A DNA stretch of 56,247 nucleotides. Source: Parachlorella kessleri. Taxonomy: Eukaryota > Chlorophyta > Trebouxiophyceae > Chlorellales > Chlorellaceae. The DNA is taken from the NCBI GenBank assembly GCA_001598975.1, contig BBXU01000171.1, forward strand, positions 1-56,247. The letters run 5' to 3'. This document shows, in pieces, positions 11,606-35,600 of the stretch (its first letter is position 1; each line of letters starts with the position of its first letter). The notes beneath the pieces were generated by a model. The model did not search any database. It had not been told where the DNA came from and saw only the letters and a program-made list of their open reading frames with translations. A program made the translations under genes and the position numbers.

Positions 11606-14275
11606 ATGAGTCAGGGCAGCGAGGTGTTCTTCTCAGCCAATAGCTCTCCTAGCAGCGTTGGCAGCCCACTATCTGCGGATGGCTCGGTCTGCTCAGAGCA
11701 GCTCGACCAGCTGCTGGAGTCGCTCGAACTTGGGAGGGATGCTGCTAATATCAACACAGTCTGCCGCAGGCTGGTGCCCTCAGAGAGCGACTCAGACGTG
11801 GAGCCTGGGACAGTAGCCGGCAGGGAGACCAGCAGTGCTGGAGCAGCAGTTCGAGCGGAGCTCAGCAACATTAGCGAACCCAGCAGCGACTGGACAAGTA
11901 ACCGGCCCAGTGACAGCTTGCGGCTCATAGGAGAAGGAGGTCCACTGACAGACGCTGCTGGTGGTCCGGGTGCTGTGCTTGCACGCGCAGGAGTGGACAG
12001 GGAAGCAGCCGTGAATGTGGCAGGAGACAGCAGCACAGTAGAGGTGATCGACCTGCTCAGCTCCAGCCCTAGCAGCAGTGGTAGCCCACGCAGCAGCAGC
12101 GAGGGAGAGTTCTGGACAGTAGCCAGGGCCACCACTCAGCGGAAGAGGTGCGCTGCAAGTAGCAGCTGCAAGTTGAAACGAGCATGCTTTATATATGTTG
12201 GTCTGAGTTATGGAAGCTCCTACGGCTGACAAAATGAAGAGCAACACAAAAGTTGGGAAGTGGACCTGCCAGTGGTTCGCCAGCAGCTCACAATAATTAT
12301 ATGGCATGCAAAGCTGTTGCCGCAGGCAAGTAGTGGAAAGCAGCAGCGATGGTGAGGATGACGCTGAGGAGTACAGCCCCAGCCCCAAGGCGCAGGCCTT
12401 GCCCAGCTCAGACGAGGGCAGCCCCTCGCCTCGCGTGCGGCGAGCACTCCCAGAGTACTTTGCTAGCATCAGCCCCTTGCGGACCATCCAAGTGAGCTCG
12501 CCCAGCAGGCCACCACCTAAGCAGATCCCACAGCCAAAGCCTGGCATCACAGTACATAGGCCCGTAGCCAAGCCTGTCGCTGAGCCTGCACTGGTTCGGC
12601 GGCGAGAGGAGCAGCAGCACCGACCAACAGCAGCAGCTTCGCCGCAGAAGCAGCCTGTGCCGCTTCCTGTGTCGCCTTACAGGCTGCCAGCCCCTCGAAG
12701 CGGCGCGAAGCCGCCTCAGACAGCAGCAGCGTTCAAGCGGCAGCGAGAGCAGCTCTCGCGACAGCTGTTTGATGCGTACAACCGTCGTATATTTGGCGGC
12801 CGGCTCCCGTCGGACCTGCAGATAAGGTGGAACAACCGGCTGAGTACGACAGCAGGGCTGACACACTATCGTCGGGAGATTCCTCCTGAGATAACAGAGC
12901 CACCCAGGTACCGATCTTGCCTGCCTTTCCCACCAACCCATTCCCTACTCTTGCGTCCGAGCGTGGCTGATATTGTTCTTGGCCCCCGCAGCTCCCCAAC
13001 AGAAGGGTACTGCTTCTCTAGTACATGCTTGAGTACAGCTTGAACATTTTGTTGTGTGCACAATGCAGTCAATTTGCTTGAGCCACAGCATGCATCTGGC
13101 TTAGTGGGTGTGTGAGTTTCCACCTGCAGGTATTCAGCACATGTGGAGCTGTCAGCCAAGGTGCTGGACGCCTATCCAAAGCTGGAGCGCACCCTGTGCC
13201 ATGAGCTGTGCCATGTTGCAGGTATTGCAGCCTTGGTTCGGGTAGCTGTGTTATAACACGTTCTGATACCGGCGGAGGTGATTCAGCTAGTCACCGCATG
13301 TGCCACACCACTCAAACTTCTCCAACTCCCAACCTACTATACCAGTAATCGTGCTGCCAGACTTTCGGTTTATAAGGCTCGTTGTGCAAGGGCAGCAGCT
13401 GCAGCAAGGCGGCCATATCGCAACAACCGTGCTTGTCCGTCGTCTCCCTTTTGTAGCCTGGCTACTCGATCACACGGCCAAGCCCCCACATGGACCCATG
13501 TTCAGAAAGTGGGCAGACCGCGCCATGGCCGTGTTCCCAGAGCTGGACATTACCACCTGTCACAGCTACGAGGTGGGTTCAGCTAAAGACTTCATGGCAC
13601 GCTGCTCTCCAATCTAGTAAAGCTGTTGTGTGCTGAGCTGCTGGCTGAGCTGTCCTGTTTGTACAAAAATAGGGATAAGGTAAGCAGTGCATACAAATGC
13701 TGCAAGTTCGTTGAGTGCTAACATGTTCTTTGCTGCATGTTGCAGATCTTCTATCCCTACCGGTGGCAGTGCAGCAACACAACGTGAGTAAACCTGATTC
13801 CTGCACACAACTGTATACCCAGCATAGGCTTCGACCAGACCTGGTTGTCAAGCTCGGGTCTAGTGCGTCAAGCGCATATGTACTGCCCTTGCTTCCTTGC
13901 CATAGTGCGTGGGTAAGCGGTTTTTGGTTGCTAGCAGCTGTCAGAAGTGTATGCCACATGCCTGACCCCAACTCTCACATCCCCTGCCGCAGCTGCGGCC
14001 AGACGTATGGCCGTCACAGCAACAGCATTGACGTGACCAAGAAGGCGTGCGGCGAGTGCCGCGGCCGGCTACTCTTCCTGGGCAAGTTTCAGTCGGACGG
14101 CACCCCAGCCAAGGCGCGCGCCGCCTCCGGGTTCTCCAAGTTTGTGCAGGAGAACTACACTGGGGCGCGCGAGGAGGCGCTGCCGGGGACTCCCCATGCT
14201 GACATTATGAAGGCGCTGTCCGGCAAGTGGGCCGCCAAGCAGCAGCAGCAGCAGCAGGGCCAGCCGGCTTGTTAG
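11606..14275 (+). CDS. GCNA: GCNA-type SprT-like metalloprotease with acidic tail and HMG-like C-terminus
   Basis: Six exons: 11606-12147, 12326-12907, 13130-13221, 13457-13572, 13746-13783, 13993-14275; phases agree, 550 aa, stop TAG. Residues 1 to about 300 are disordered, Ser/Asp/Glu-rich, with a SUMO-interacting motif (VEVIDLLSSS, near 150) and further acidic Ser stretches. The SprT domain follows, starting FKRQREQLSRQLFDAYN. The zinc-protease motif HELCH sits at the exon 3 end, and the third His is probably in KPPHGPMF. A four-Cys zinc ribbon spans exons 5-6 (WQCSNTTC and CGEC). An HMG-box-like segment (SGFSKFVQENY ... IMKALSGKW) ends the protein. Known role of GCNA and the related Spartan: proteolysis of DNA-protein crosslinks during replication, recruited by SUMO. 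Germ-line restriction in animals cannot apply here. Alternative: plain SPRTN, but the acidic N-terminus and HMG end favour GCNA. Confidence 0.9.
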
Positions 14276-15351
14276 GCTGGGGCGCGCGTTGCTGCTGGGT
14301 CGGTGGCTGGTGCAAGCGGTAGCACTATGCTGGCACGTGCCATTAGGATTCGGCATTTTATTGACAGGAGAGGATAGTGTGATGTGTGGACTAGATAGCT
14401 GTGTGTCATAAATACTATGCAAGGATGCTCTGGGGGTTCTCCATTCCAAATTACAGTAATGTTGTTGTGGGGCACTCTTCCATGTTGCTTGTAGCTGTTG
14501 GGGCGTTACGATGGAATAGGCAGAAGATGAGCAGCTCGCTCAGAAAAGATTGACTGTTTCAGGCTAAGGTATGACTTCGTGGAAGGTTACTAACACTACT
14601 CTATCTATTACCTGATCACGAGTTATCCATATATATGAACGCTAGCCTGGTCTGGTCATGAATAGATTGTCGGGTATTACACGTTCATGTCTTATTCACT
14701 TTTCTTCTCCTAGGGAATGCAGGGAGACCTAAGCATGAAATGCAAACCAGAACTTGGGCTGAGCAAAAACAAGGAAACACATAGCCGACAGTACTTGAAC
14801 CAGCAGGCTAAGACAGCAGGGGGATGTCAACGCAAACGTAAGAGCACAATAAATGATGCAAAGCGGGGAGGCCACACGCAGCAATGCCGAAAGACAAGAA
14901 GCTGGTGGCTGCGGGAGCTGATTCTTGCCGACAAATGCGGTGGTTGCCAGGGCTGATTGGTGGGCCAGAATAAATGATACGCTCACTACTACAGGCAGTG
15001 GGGTGGCTGACAGCTGCCTCTGCAGATAATCCCCGTCCCACACAGATACGATGAAGCTGCCCAAGTTGGGAGCTGGGCTGCAGGTCATTTTAGGCTGCCA
15101 AACCCTGGTACATGAAATAATCATAAACACCCCAAACGATGCATACAATGAAGCAGGCCCAGGGAACGCAAAAAAACAGCCCCAAGAACCGTACGCTGCT
15201 CACACTAGGGGCAGCCATACACAATATACGCAGTAAGTGCAAGAGTGTAGTGTATATCATGCCAGCGCTCGCCAGCTCGTTCCATTACACATGATCACAA
15301 CGAATACCCGACAGGCAGGCCTGCGCCTGCTTGCCTTTGCCTTCACTGCCC
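14276..15351. other. Tail-to-tail spacer between GCNA and malic enzyme
   Basis: About 1.1 kb lies between two stop codons and should hold both 3' UTRs. Sequence composition drops to higher A+T than the flanking exons. The open frames inside (for example on the minus strand between 14729 and 15148) have no splice context and no recognisable domain. No RNA gene or repeat family was recognised. Confidence 0.5.
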
Positions 15352-19454
<4,103 letters not shown>

Positions 19455-19805
19455 TGTTGCAGAAGTGCGGTGGCAATGTGGGTGACAAACTGGCTAGCAC
19501 CCAGACCGGTGACAGACACAAGCCGCTTTTGATCGATTTCAGGGCCGATCTTCAGCACTGCAAGCCCCCTTGTTACAGCAGTTCGCTTCTTGCGTTGATT
19601 TTTGGTTACAAATTGCAATTCGTTTCCCGGGCTGACACGCATGCTTTGAGCTTGGAGAAAAAGACCCCTACTTTAACACGGTCCGGAACCTTGCCGGGAT
19701 TGCAGTTTTGCTTTGCAAGCCTCCCTGGTGCTCATTAGAAAGCGGTCCTATGCTCGCCTTTCAACACGCACAGGGCATATTGTAAAGCACTGCCTTACTT
19801 GCTCG
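19455..19805. promoter_or_regulatory. Shared head-to-head promoter region, malic enzyme / ARIA-like gene
   Basis: The two start codons are 351 bp apart on opposite strands, so both promoters and 5' UTRs fall here. The inference is from spacing only. No TATA-like or other core motif stands out. Confidence 0.45.
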
Positions 19806-22800
19806 ATGACTGACTCCAACAAGAAGAGGAAGCTGTTCGAAAGTACCGCCAACAGCGCAGCTGTGATCATGGGGGGCCAGGACACGAAGACCGAAGCAGC
19901 CGCGCTCAAGGTAGGTGGCCTGATTGTCGAACCCCGGTAGCAAACCCGCCAGTGGCGTGCAACCCAGCTCTCTTAAGCCGCCCAGCTGAGAGTACCTGAT
20001 CACTTGTGTGCCGCAGGCCCGCAAGGCTGTGAGCGTCCTGACCGCAATAAACGCCCCCTTGGAGGAGCTACCTTTAGCCAAGAAGGGCGTCAAGGCCCTG
20101 CTGGACGTCTGCAAGAACGGTGGGTGCTGAGTGTCAGAAGGAAGAGTACTTTTGAAGGAGGGGCGGCTGTTCAAAAAGGCTGCATTCTGATTGCGTGGCG
20201 TGCTGCTTGGACCTGTGACTTGGTAGTGCCCACCTCAGTCTCTCTCAAGTGAGTCACGACCACCTCCTGGTTGCAGAGGATAACCTGGATGCCGCGGCAC
20301 AAGAGGGCGCTGTTGGCGCAGTTGTGCCCCTGCTGAACGCTTTGAGCGGCGGAGGTGGAGAGTTGGCCATGGAGCAGCCCACCATAAGGCAAGGATGGTT
20401 GTGAGGCTGGTTGGGTGCCAGTTGTGTTTGTACACAGCATCAAAATTGCAAGGGCTTGAGCCTCGGATTGCACGTTGGCCAGCAAATATTTGTTGAGGCA
20501 GCTCCCTTACCTCCTTTTTCAATGCCTGTAATGAAATGGCACATAGTTCATGTAGCTGGGTGAGCTTGATGAAGCGCATACGTTGCAGCTCTCAGTACCA
20601 AGTCATAATGCAAGTGGTGGGCATGCTCAGCATTCAGTGGTATTGCCTCTGCTTGCAGTGGGGTGGAGGAGCTGGAGCGCGATATCTGCTTCATCCTGGG
20701 CCTGCTGGCGATCAAAGTTGACCACCAGACGGCCATATGCAAGCATGGTGCCCTGCCCACACTGGTTGCCATGATCAAGCGCTACTCTGGCAAGAACGAC
20801 ATCCACCTCACTGGCATCCCAGCCCAGACATGCCGCCGCACGGCCGACGCCATCACCAACCTGGCCCACGAGAACAACGACATCAAGAATAAAGTGCGGC
20901 AGGAGGGCGGCGTGCCGCCGCTGGTGTCGCTGCTCCACAGCATCGATCCCAAGGTGCAGCGCGCCGTGGCAGGGTCACTGCGCACACTGGCCTTCAAGAA
21001 CGAGGACAACAAGCAGATCATTGTGGAGCTGGGCTCCTTGCCACTTCTCATCCAGATGCTGCGGGCGGAGGATTCCACCATCCACTATGAGGCGGTGGGT
21101 GTGATCGGCAACCTGGTTCACTCATCACCCGCTATCAAGCGGCGGGTGCTGGAGGAGGGCGCGCTGCAGCCTGTCATCAACCTCCTCTCCTCGCCCTGCG
21201 CTGACTCGCAGCGTGAGGCCGCACTGCTGCTGGGCCAGTTCGCCACAGGTGGGTGGCAGTGTCGATGTGGGGGAGCTGGGTGCGGTGGCATGCAGAGGAA
21301 CTGCGGTGTTCCTCTGCTCAGCTGGGTCTGAACACTGCGTGGAATATGTGTGCGCTGCCAGGAAAGCCAGTTCGCAGTCATCGCAGTCTTGGGTACGCTG
21401 GCTAGGATGATGTACCACAGCAGGTTGGGTCAACCTGCCTGCTCAAGGCTCTTGTTAAGAATGTCGTCCTGCAGCCTTTGTTGGACTTGTGGTAAGATGA
21501 AACATGTTGATGGGCTGCACTCTAAGCTTTGCTGTAGGTGGTATGCGTATGTATTGTAGTTCAATTTGCTGGGGCACTTAAGCGCCCAACCTCGCTGCTT
21601 GTAGCGGATGGCGACTACAAGCTCAAGATTGTGCAACGCGGAGCTGTGCCACCCCTGGTAGACATGCTGGGCAACAGTGACCCACAGTTGCGCGAGATGG
21701 CGGCTTTTGCCCTGGGCCGCTTGGCACAGAACCCCGACAACCAGGCGGGCGTTGTGGCATGCGGCGGTCTGCTGCCACTCATTGACCTGCTAGAGTCTCG
21801 GCAGGGCAACCTGCAGGTGGGTGGAGGGGGTTGTGCGGTGAGGTGTTCTATGGTGGGAGTTGGCTGTTTTGAGCATGGTAGTACCTCATGACATGACGAG
21901 CAAGGAGTGTTCCTGGATTTCTGTGCGGTGAGGTGTTCTATGGTGGGAGTTGGCTGTTTTGAGCATGGTAGTACCTCATGACATGACGAGCAAGGAGTGT
22001 TCCTGGATTTCCTGAGCAGAATTCGAAACGGCCAATGTGGCGTTGGTAGGACTGCAAGGAGGACTGTGTTGTAGGTGGATATGACAACCATGCCGGGCTT
22101 GGATTGGAACTGTGGTGGGTAGCACATTCACATGCGCATCCTTAGAGAGTTTTGTTTCGTCGGTCTTGATAACATCGTAGAACAGCTGGGCCCTGACTTG
22201 AGTTACTGTCCTTGCCTTGCCCGTGCAGCACAATGCCGCCTTTGCTTTGTACGGGCTGAGTGACAATGAGGACAATCTGATAGAGTTTGTGCGAGAGGGC
22301 GCTGTTCAGCGCATCAAGGAGTGCGAGCTTATAGTGCAGGTGGGCTGTGTTTCTCAGCCAGGAGTAGAGCAATTTCAGAAGCAGTGGAGCTTGCTCGCTT
22401 CTTTGGCTGGTTTGCAATGGCTTGTGCGTTACCTTAATCAGATACCTTTATTATGCCATATGGCTTGCTTGTTTGCTTGTGGTTGTGAAGATACGTGCAA
22501 GGTGCACCTCGGGGAAGCTTATAGTAAAGTGTTGATGTGTTCCATGAAGGTGCCATGTGTTGTGCTCGGACGCCTGTAGGTCAACTATTCACATTTCTTT
22601 GTGTGCTGCAGGCATCTAAGGACTGCGTGGAGAAGACAGTCAAGCGGCTGCGGGACAAGCTTAAGGAGCGTACCCTGGGGCAGATTTTGTACCTCATGCA
22701 GGTGGGTGGTCCGTTCCGTTCCTACTCCCACTGTGGCTGACTGCTGGGCGATGCAATCTTCTTGACTAGCTGAGTTATGGTGTTACTCCCGACATGCTTG

Positions 22801-24952
22801 GTGGCTCCTACTGGTTCATGTGCAAGTGGGCGCGTATTTCTGTTTTCGCTGGCACTTATGTTTTGCTGTTGTTGCTCTGCAGGGGTCAGCAGTGCCAGTT
22901 AAACAGCGGATTGCGGTGGCTCTCTGCCACCTCACGTCTCCTGACACGCCTGGCAACAACTTGCAGCTCATGTATATGGACAAGAAGGGCCTGGATGTCT
23001 TGTTGGACATGGTTACGGACCCACATGTGGTTGGCGAATTGCAGAAGCAAGCAGCAGGTGGGTGATGGGTTTGTTGATCGGTGGGTAGGTGGGTGTGCCA
23101 ATGTTGCATAGGTAGGGCGGCTCTTGCAGCATCATGTCTTCTGCCATTTGAATTTCTCCTTACCGTAGGATCCTTTGCAAAAACTTATATGGCAGGCAGC
23201 GAGCCAAGAATGTGTTGTGCACCTGGTCCCTGCACTTGGAAAGAAAACTATATTCACAGCATCTGTGGCAGATGGCAACTGTGTAATTTGGTCAGGAGCG
23301 CACTGTGTGCAACCTCGACCTTCGCTTGTGTTTGCTGCAGGCGCCATCTTTGACGTGGCACAGCACATCAATGCGGCAGCTCCCCTTGACGTGGGACCCC
23401 TGCCACCCAACCAGCAGGTGAGCTGCAGTGTTGTGTGTCTGTTGCAATTGTACTTCGGCTGGTGGGAGGACGGGATGGAAGGCTGCCAGGGTTTCATACT
23501 AAAGGCTCATTAACAGGAGGCTAGCACTGGTTTGTTCGCAACACAGCTGCATGCCAAGTTCAGTAACCCCAGCTCACCATTTGGTGTTTGCCAACACCCT
23601 GCAGGTCCTGCTTGGGTCTAAATATGTCAACAGCCAGACGCTTTCAGATGTCACTTTCATAGTGGAGGGGCGCGCTTTTTATGCCCATCGCATCGCCCTG
23701 CTTGCGTCGTCCGAGATCTTCCAGTCAATGTTTGATGGCGGCTACCGCGAGAAGTCTGCTAACTCCATCCCCATCCCCAACATCCGTTATGAGGTCTTTG
23801 AGGCCATGATGCACTGCATATACACAGGTGGGCTACTGAGGGCGCACCATGCTATAGGGCGGTGCTGTAACAGGGTGTGGAGGGGCTCGCTTTTCTTGTA
23901 TTGATTGTATCTTATATGGGTGGAGTAAGCAGTTAAGCGGTCCTCGTGACGCTAAGTTGTCGAGGGCATTGCCCCGGTGGCATGCTGTGATGCCTCCAAG
24001 GCTTTATTGGTTGCATGAAGAGCAAGGGGGCGATGCCAGGGGCGTTCACTGTGACAGGTCGGCTATATGTAGCTTGCCGGGCGTGCCAGGCACACGGACC
24101 AGACGTATGACTCTCGCTTACATTGCCCCACAAGATGCCGGTCCTTACTGCTTGGAGTGCAGGGCATGTGGATGTGACAGCGGAGCTGGCCCAGGAGCTG
24201 CTGGAGGCTGCTGACCAGTACATGCTGGACAACCTTAAGCGCCTCTGCGAGATTAAGATTGCCGAGGAGCTGCAGCCAGACAATGTCAGCGTGGTGAGTG
24301 CATCAGGAGGCTAGAAGCGCATGCCAAGACCCTGGATGCATCCTGCTCAAATGCCCTGGCACTGTCCACCTGACAGAGCACTGCCACTAGCAGATCGGTT
24401 CTCCACTGCAACAGGACAGAATCATTTATTTTAGTAGCAGTCAAAGCATTGTCTCGTCCAAGTGCTGGTTTCTAGCAAGTAGGTGTGAGACCTGTTGATG
24501 CCGCCCCTGCAGGCGTTTGACCTGGCCGAGAACTTCAATGCTCAGGAGCTCAGCAAGCGCTGCGCCCTGTTCTGTTTGGAAAAGTACAAGGACATGCTGG
24601 AGCTTGGCGTCAAGTCACCCGCAGCATACGCAGTTCTACTGCAGGTGCGGTGCCTTCAAGGCGCACCTGGCTTACTTTTGCCTTTGCTGTGCGGCTGCGA
24701 GCCGGCTAACATCGTATTTGGTGCTGCTGTTTTTGCCTGGAGCTGCACGTGCTGTCTATCTTGCCTAGGTTCGCTTGCTCGCAGCTGTGCTGCTTGAGGT
24801 GCGGTGGCGATGTCACCGAGGCACTCAGCGACCTCTCCGTCCCCTCCCTTATGCAGAAAATGGCGCCCAGGCTGAAGGAGAGCTTGGAGGAGGCCATCGC
24901 GGCCAAGGTCAGCGGAAACCCACCCCCAGAATTCCCCATCCCCGCCCAGTGA
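19806..24952 (+). CDS. ARIA: Armadillo-repeat BTB/POZ protein, ARIA-like
   Basis: Thirteen exons: 19806-19910, 20017-20119, 20277-20388, 20659-21248, 21605-21816, 22229-22339, 22612-22701, 22883-23057, 23341-23417, 23605-23827, 24163-24293, 24513-24644, 24857-24952; all phases agree, 718 aa. Arabidopsis ARIA has about 710 with the same order. A basic N-terminus (MTDSNKKRKLFES, nuclear-signal-like) leads into ARM repeats over roughly residues 70-480 (GALPTLVAMI, GGVPPLVSLL, GSLPLLIQML, GAVPPLVDML). A BTB domain (LSDVTFIVEGRAFYAHRIAL) and a BACK-like tail follow. Known roles of plant relatives: ARIA binds the ABA-response factor ABF2, and ABAP1 acts in DNA-replication control; BTB proteins can serve as CUL3 adaptors. 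Which role holds in an alga is unknown. Intron 3 (from 20389) uses a GC donor, since GT alternatives run into a stop. Intron 5 contains a 90-bp tandem duplication. Confidence 0.93.
21832..22011. repeat. Exact 90-bp tandem duplication in an intron
   Basis: Bases 21832-21921 and 21922-22011 read the same, both running from TGTGCGGTGAGG to TCCTGGATTTC. The pair lies wholly inside the ARIA-like gene's fifth intron (21817-22228). No divergence is visible between copies, which suggests a recent event or an assembly artefact. Confidence 0.95.
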
Positions 24953-25866
24953 TGTACCCAAGCTGTATGCATGCATGGTCATAGGTTAGGTCGCAGAGAG
25001 CAACGAGTGTATGCGTAGGTAGGCAAACGCGCACCAGCGCGATCTTGTGTTTTTGTATGAGCATGTTCTACTGTTCTTTGCTATTTCCTTTAGCATATGT
25101 CCTCCCCACGCATCAGTCTGCAGAGTTGGCTGACTTTGCAATGCAGTACTAGTTTGTACACCTGTCAGGTACTAGGAGGTCAAGAGTCCAAGAGTTTTTT
25201 CAAAGAGAGTGTATAAGGCAATGATTTTGACGTAGCTGCCTGCTCTTGTAGCAAGCCATCATCATGAATCTTATGAAACGAGTTCATGAGCCTGGCAGAG
25301 GCTGTGCACCCAGCATATAGCGGGACGCACCAGCGGCAAATGCAGAATGTGAAAATGCAAAGTGGCAGGAGGCATTTGCGAGAGGTAGAACACACTTAAG
25401 CCCCACTTGCAGTCTGGGCTGGTGAAAATTGCACGCTGTATCACAGCTGGCATGGCAGCTGGTAGACAGATGCCCCAGAGCACAATTGCATCCAGCCCTG
25501 TTAGAACACTTCATCCCTACCTCCTCCCTGGTTACATAGTCTGCCACCATTAACAAAAACTTCTAGCTGTTATCGTGGCCTTACCTTATCTTGGGGAGGG
25601 ACGTGCGGGCTTAGAAACTGATCCAGGCAGACCACCTTGCATCCAGCCCCGTCCATGCAGTTCTCCCCTACCCAACCCCTGTTCGCATTACCTGCCACAT
25701 GAGCAGAGCTTCTCGCCAGCCTGTCAGTGTAGTAACCTGAGTAGTAACCTGAGACTAATCAACGCAACTTCACATCTCTTGGGTTCATTGAGCACCTGGG
25801 TCCCATGGACACCTGAGGGCTGCCTGAGGGAGTCTCGTTTGCTTTCCTGGTTAACAAGTCAACGTC
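24953..25866. other. Spacer: ARIA 3' UTR and hexosaminidase promoter
   Basis: About 0.9 kb lies between two plus-strand genes. It should hold the 3' UTR of the ARIA-like gene and the promoter and 5' UTR of the hexosaminidase gene. A short direct repeat (two copies of AGTAACCTGAGT) sits near 25730-25755. A 5' non-coding or signal-peptide exon of the hexosaminidase could hide here, but I could not find one with consistent splice sites. Confidence 0.45.
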
Positions 25867-30231
<4,365 letters not shown>

Positions 30232-30756
30232 AAGGATGTCAGAATGAAGGACCTATTCCGCTTGATAGGCAGGGTTCTGCTTGGTGGAGGCATGCATGCA
30301 TGGACTCCGGCCTCATATGAATTATGTATGTACCCAGGTTGTCTTTGACATGGGGCACTTTCCTTCAGGACATGGTTTCACATGGCTCTCCACATCGCGG
30401 CTTTGCACACTACTAGTCAGATAGAGACGACGCACAAGCAGGTTACATAAAATGAACTGGTCAAAATTGGATACATGAATGATTATGGAAAGCATCAAGG
30501 TAAGCAAGCTAACAATATGCAAGAGATATGCAGCGGCAATATGTCACAAAGGCAAAGGCAATAGGTTACACGCAGATAAACATGCACACAGCAGAGTGGG
30601 GTGGTGCAAGTGCCCCAGTCCTGCTGCAGCAGAAGACGTTCAAGATGCTGTACCAAGGGTTCATTCAGTGCACTTATACAATATGCCAAGAATAATGAAA
30701 GCAAGGGCAGTCACATGGTACATATGAGCATACAATAGTCAATCGGATTGTCAAAG
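30232..30756. other. Tail-to-tail spacer between GH20 and GH9 genes
   Basis: These 525 bp lie between two stop codons, are A+T richer than the exons, and are expected to hold both 3' UTRs. I see no coding exon or RNA gene. Confidence 0.5.
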
Positions 30757-34285
<3,529 letters not shown>

Positions 34286-35600
34286 CTGCACCAAGTGGCA
34301 ACGCCTTTCTTTCTCTCAACGTGCAGTGGAGTTGATCACACAGCTGGCACCTTGGTAAACAAGCGATCAAGCAAGAATACAGCGCCGCCGCACCTTGGTA
34401 CAAGTACCGGGTCGCGTGTCGACTATGTTAGTTGCTCTGCTTGGCTTAAGCCTTGGCTTGTTCAATGCATGTCGGAGTGGCTGTCCAAGGCCAACTTATA
34501 CCGCTCAGGATGTATTTCTAACCGCCGCCGCCATTTTTCGAACAGGCTCCGTCCGTCTAGATGCGCTCGTACTGGGTATCGCCGTATTGTCTGATCTCAC
34601 ACGGCCCGCTGGAGTCATACAGACCAAACTCTGGCGTTTGCACAGTTCTGTGTGACTGGAGGGCATCCACCATGCCATGCAGCCAGCTTTGGATTTTTCG
34701 CGTCGCTTGCATGGCTTCTTCCCTGCCAGACCATTCTAAACTGGGAGCCACGGACGTAACAGATATAGTGAAGTAGCCAGGCGAGTCGCTCGCATCATCC
34801 TTGTCCAAGGGCGTGGTGAGATGTGGCCAAGTAAATTACAATACCAGTGCCGCAGCAGTAAGTCCATGAGTTGGTCATGCGGATGTGATCAAGTTGAACC
34901 CCTCACGCACGTAAGCCGTGACCACCCATCACATAAGCGCGGCCCAGCCGACTTCTTTCAGCCACAAGGAAGGCCAGATCCACTCTTACAACGAAACAGG
35001 CACCCTGGAACCTGATCAGGTCGTTCAGCCTTGTCTGCTGGGTTGCAGTACCACCTGAGGGATCGCTATCCGCTTTCTCTAGCTCAGTATTTGATTCAAG
35101 GCTATTCGGTGATGAACGCCATAGCCTTCTGAAGCTTTGGGCGCCAGAGAGGATCAACACCCCAGAGGATCGCGCCAGCGTTTGCTGGCACTTGCCACAC
35201 CTTTTGCCTGCAAAAGGGTATCTTGGCGCGCCAAGTGCCGGGTCGACGGGTGCTGCTTGTGAGGGAGCTCTGAGGAAGGGGCCAATCGTCCAGAGGGGAC
35301 AACCAAAGCGCTCCCCTCTTATCCTGGCCAAGCCAGAACGGTGCCAAACCCAACCCAGACAGGTACCCTGAACTTTCAGTACAGAGCCGAACTAAGGAGT
35401 GAGCCGATCACAGGCACGCAATACTTCCCTCTCACAGTACTCCCCGTGTGGCCAGGTTTTCTGGAACCTCAACCTATGCATGCCGGCATAGCCTCCCTGG
35501 GTTGCTAGGACTGGCGGCCCCCTGAGCGTCATGATCTCGTGTGCAGGGCGGAGACACCACTTGACCCCGCAGCCTGCCCGGCAACTTCAACTTTGGGAGC
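34286..35600. other. Head-to-head spacer GH9 / AAAP with unexplained open frames
   Basis: These 1.3 kb hold the promoters of the GH9 gene (minus) and the AAAP gene (plus). Minus-strand open frames at 34557-34808 and 34903-35353 are fairly long and not compositionally biased, but they begin at non-ATG codons, have no domain I recognise, and cannot be joined by phase-consistent splice sites. A degenerate or lineage-specific gene is possible. Confidence 0.4.

Noticed and set aside
34557..35353. Two minus-strand open frames upstream of the AAAP gene considered as a gene
   Set aside because: They begin at non-ATG codons, have no recognisable domain, and cannot be spliced together in phase. They are kept only as a note on the spacer.
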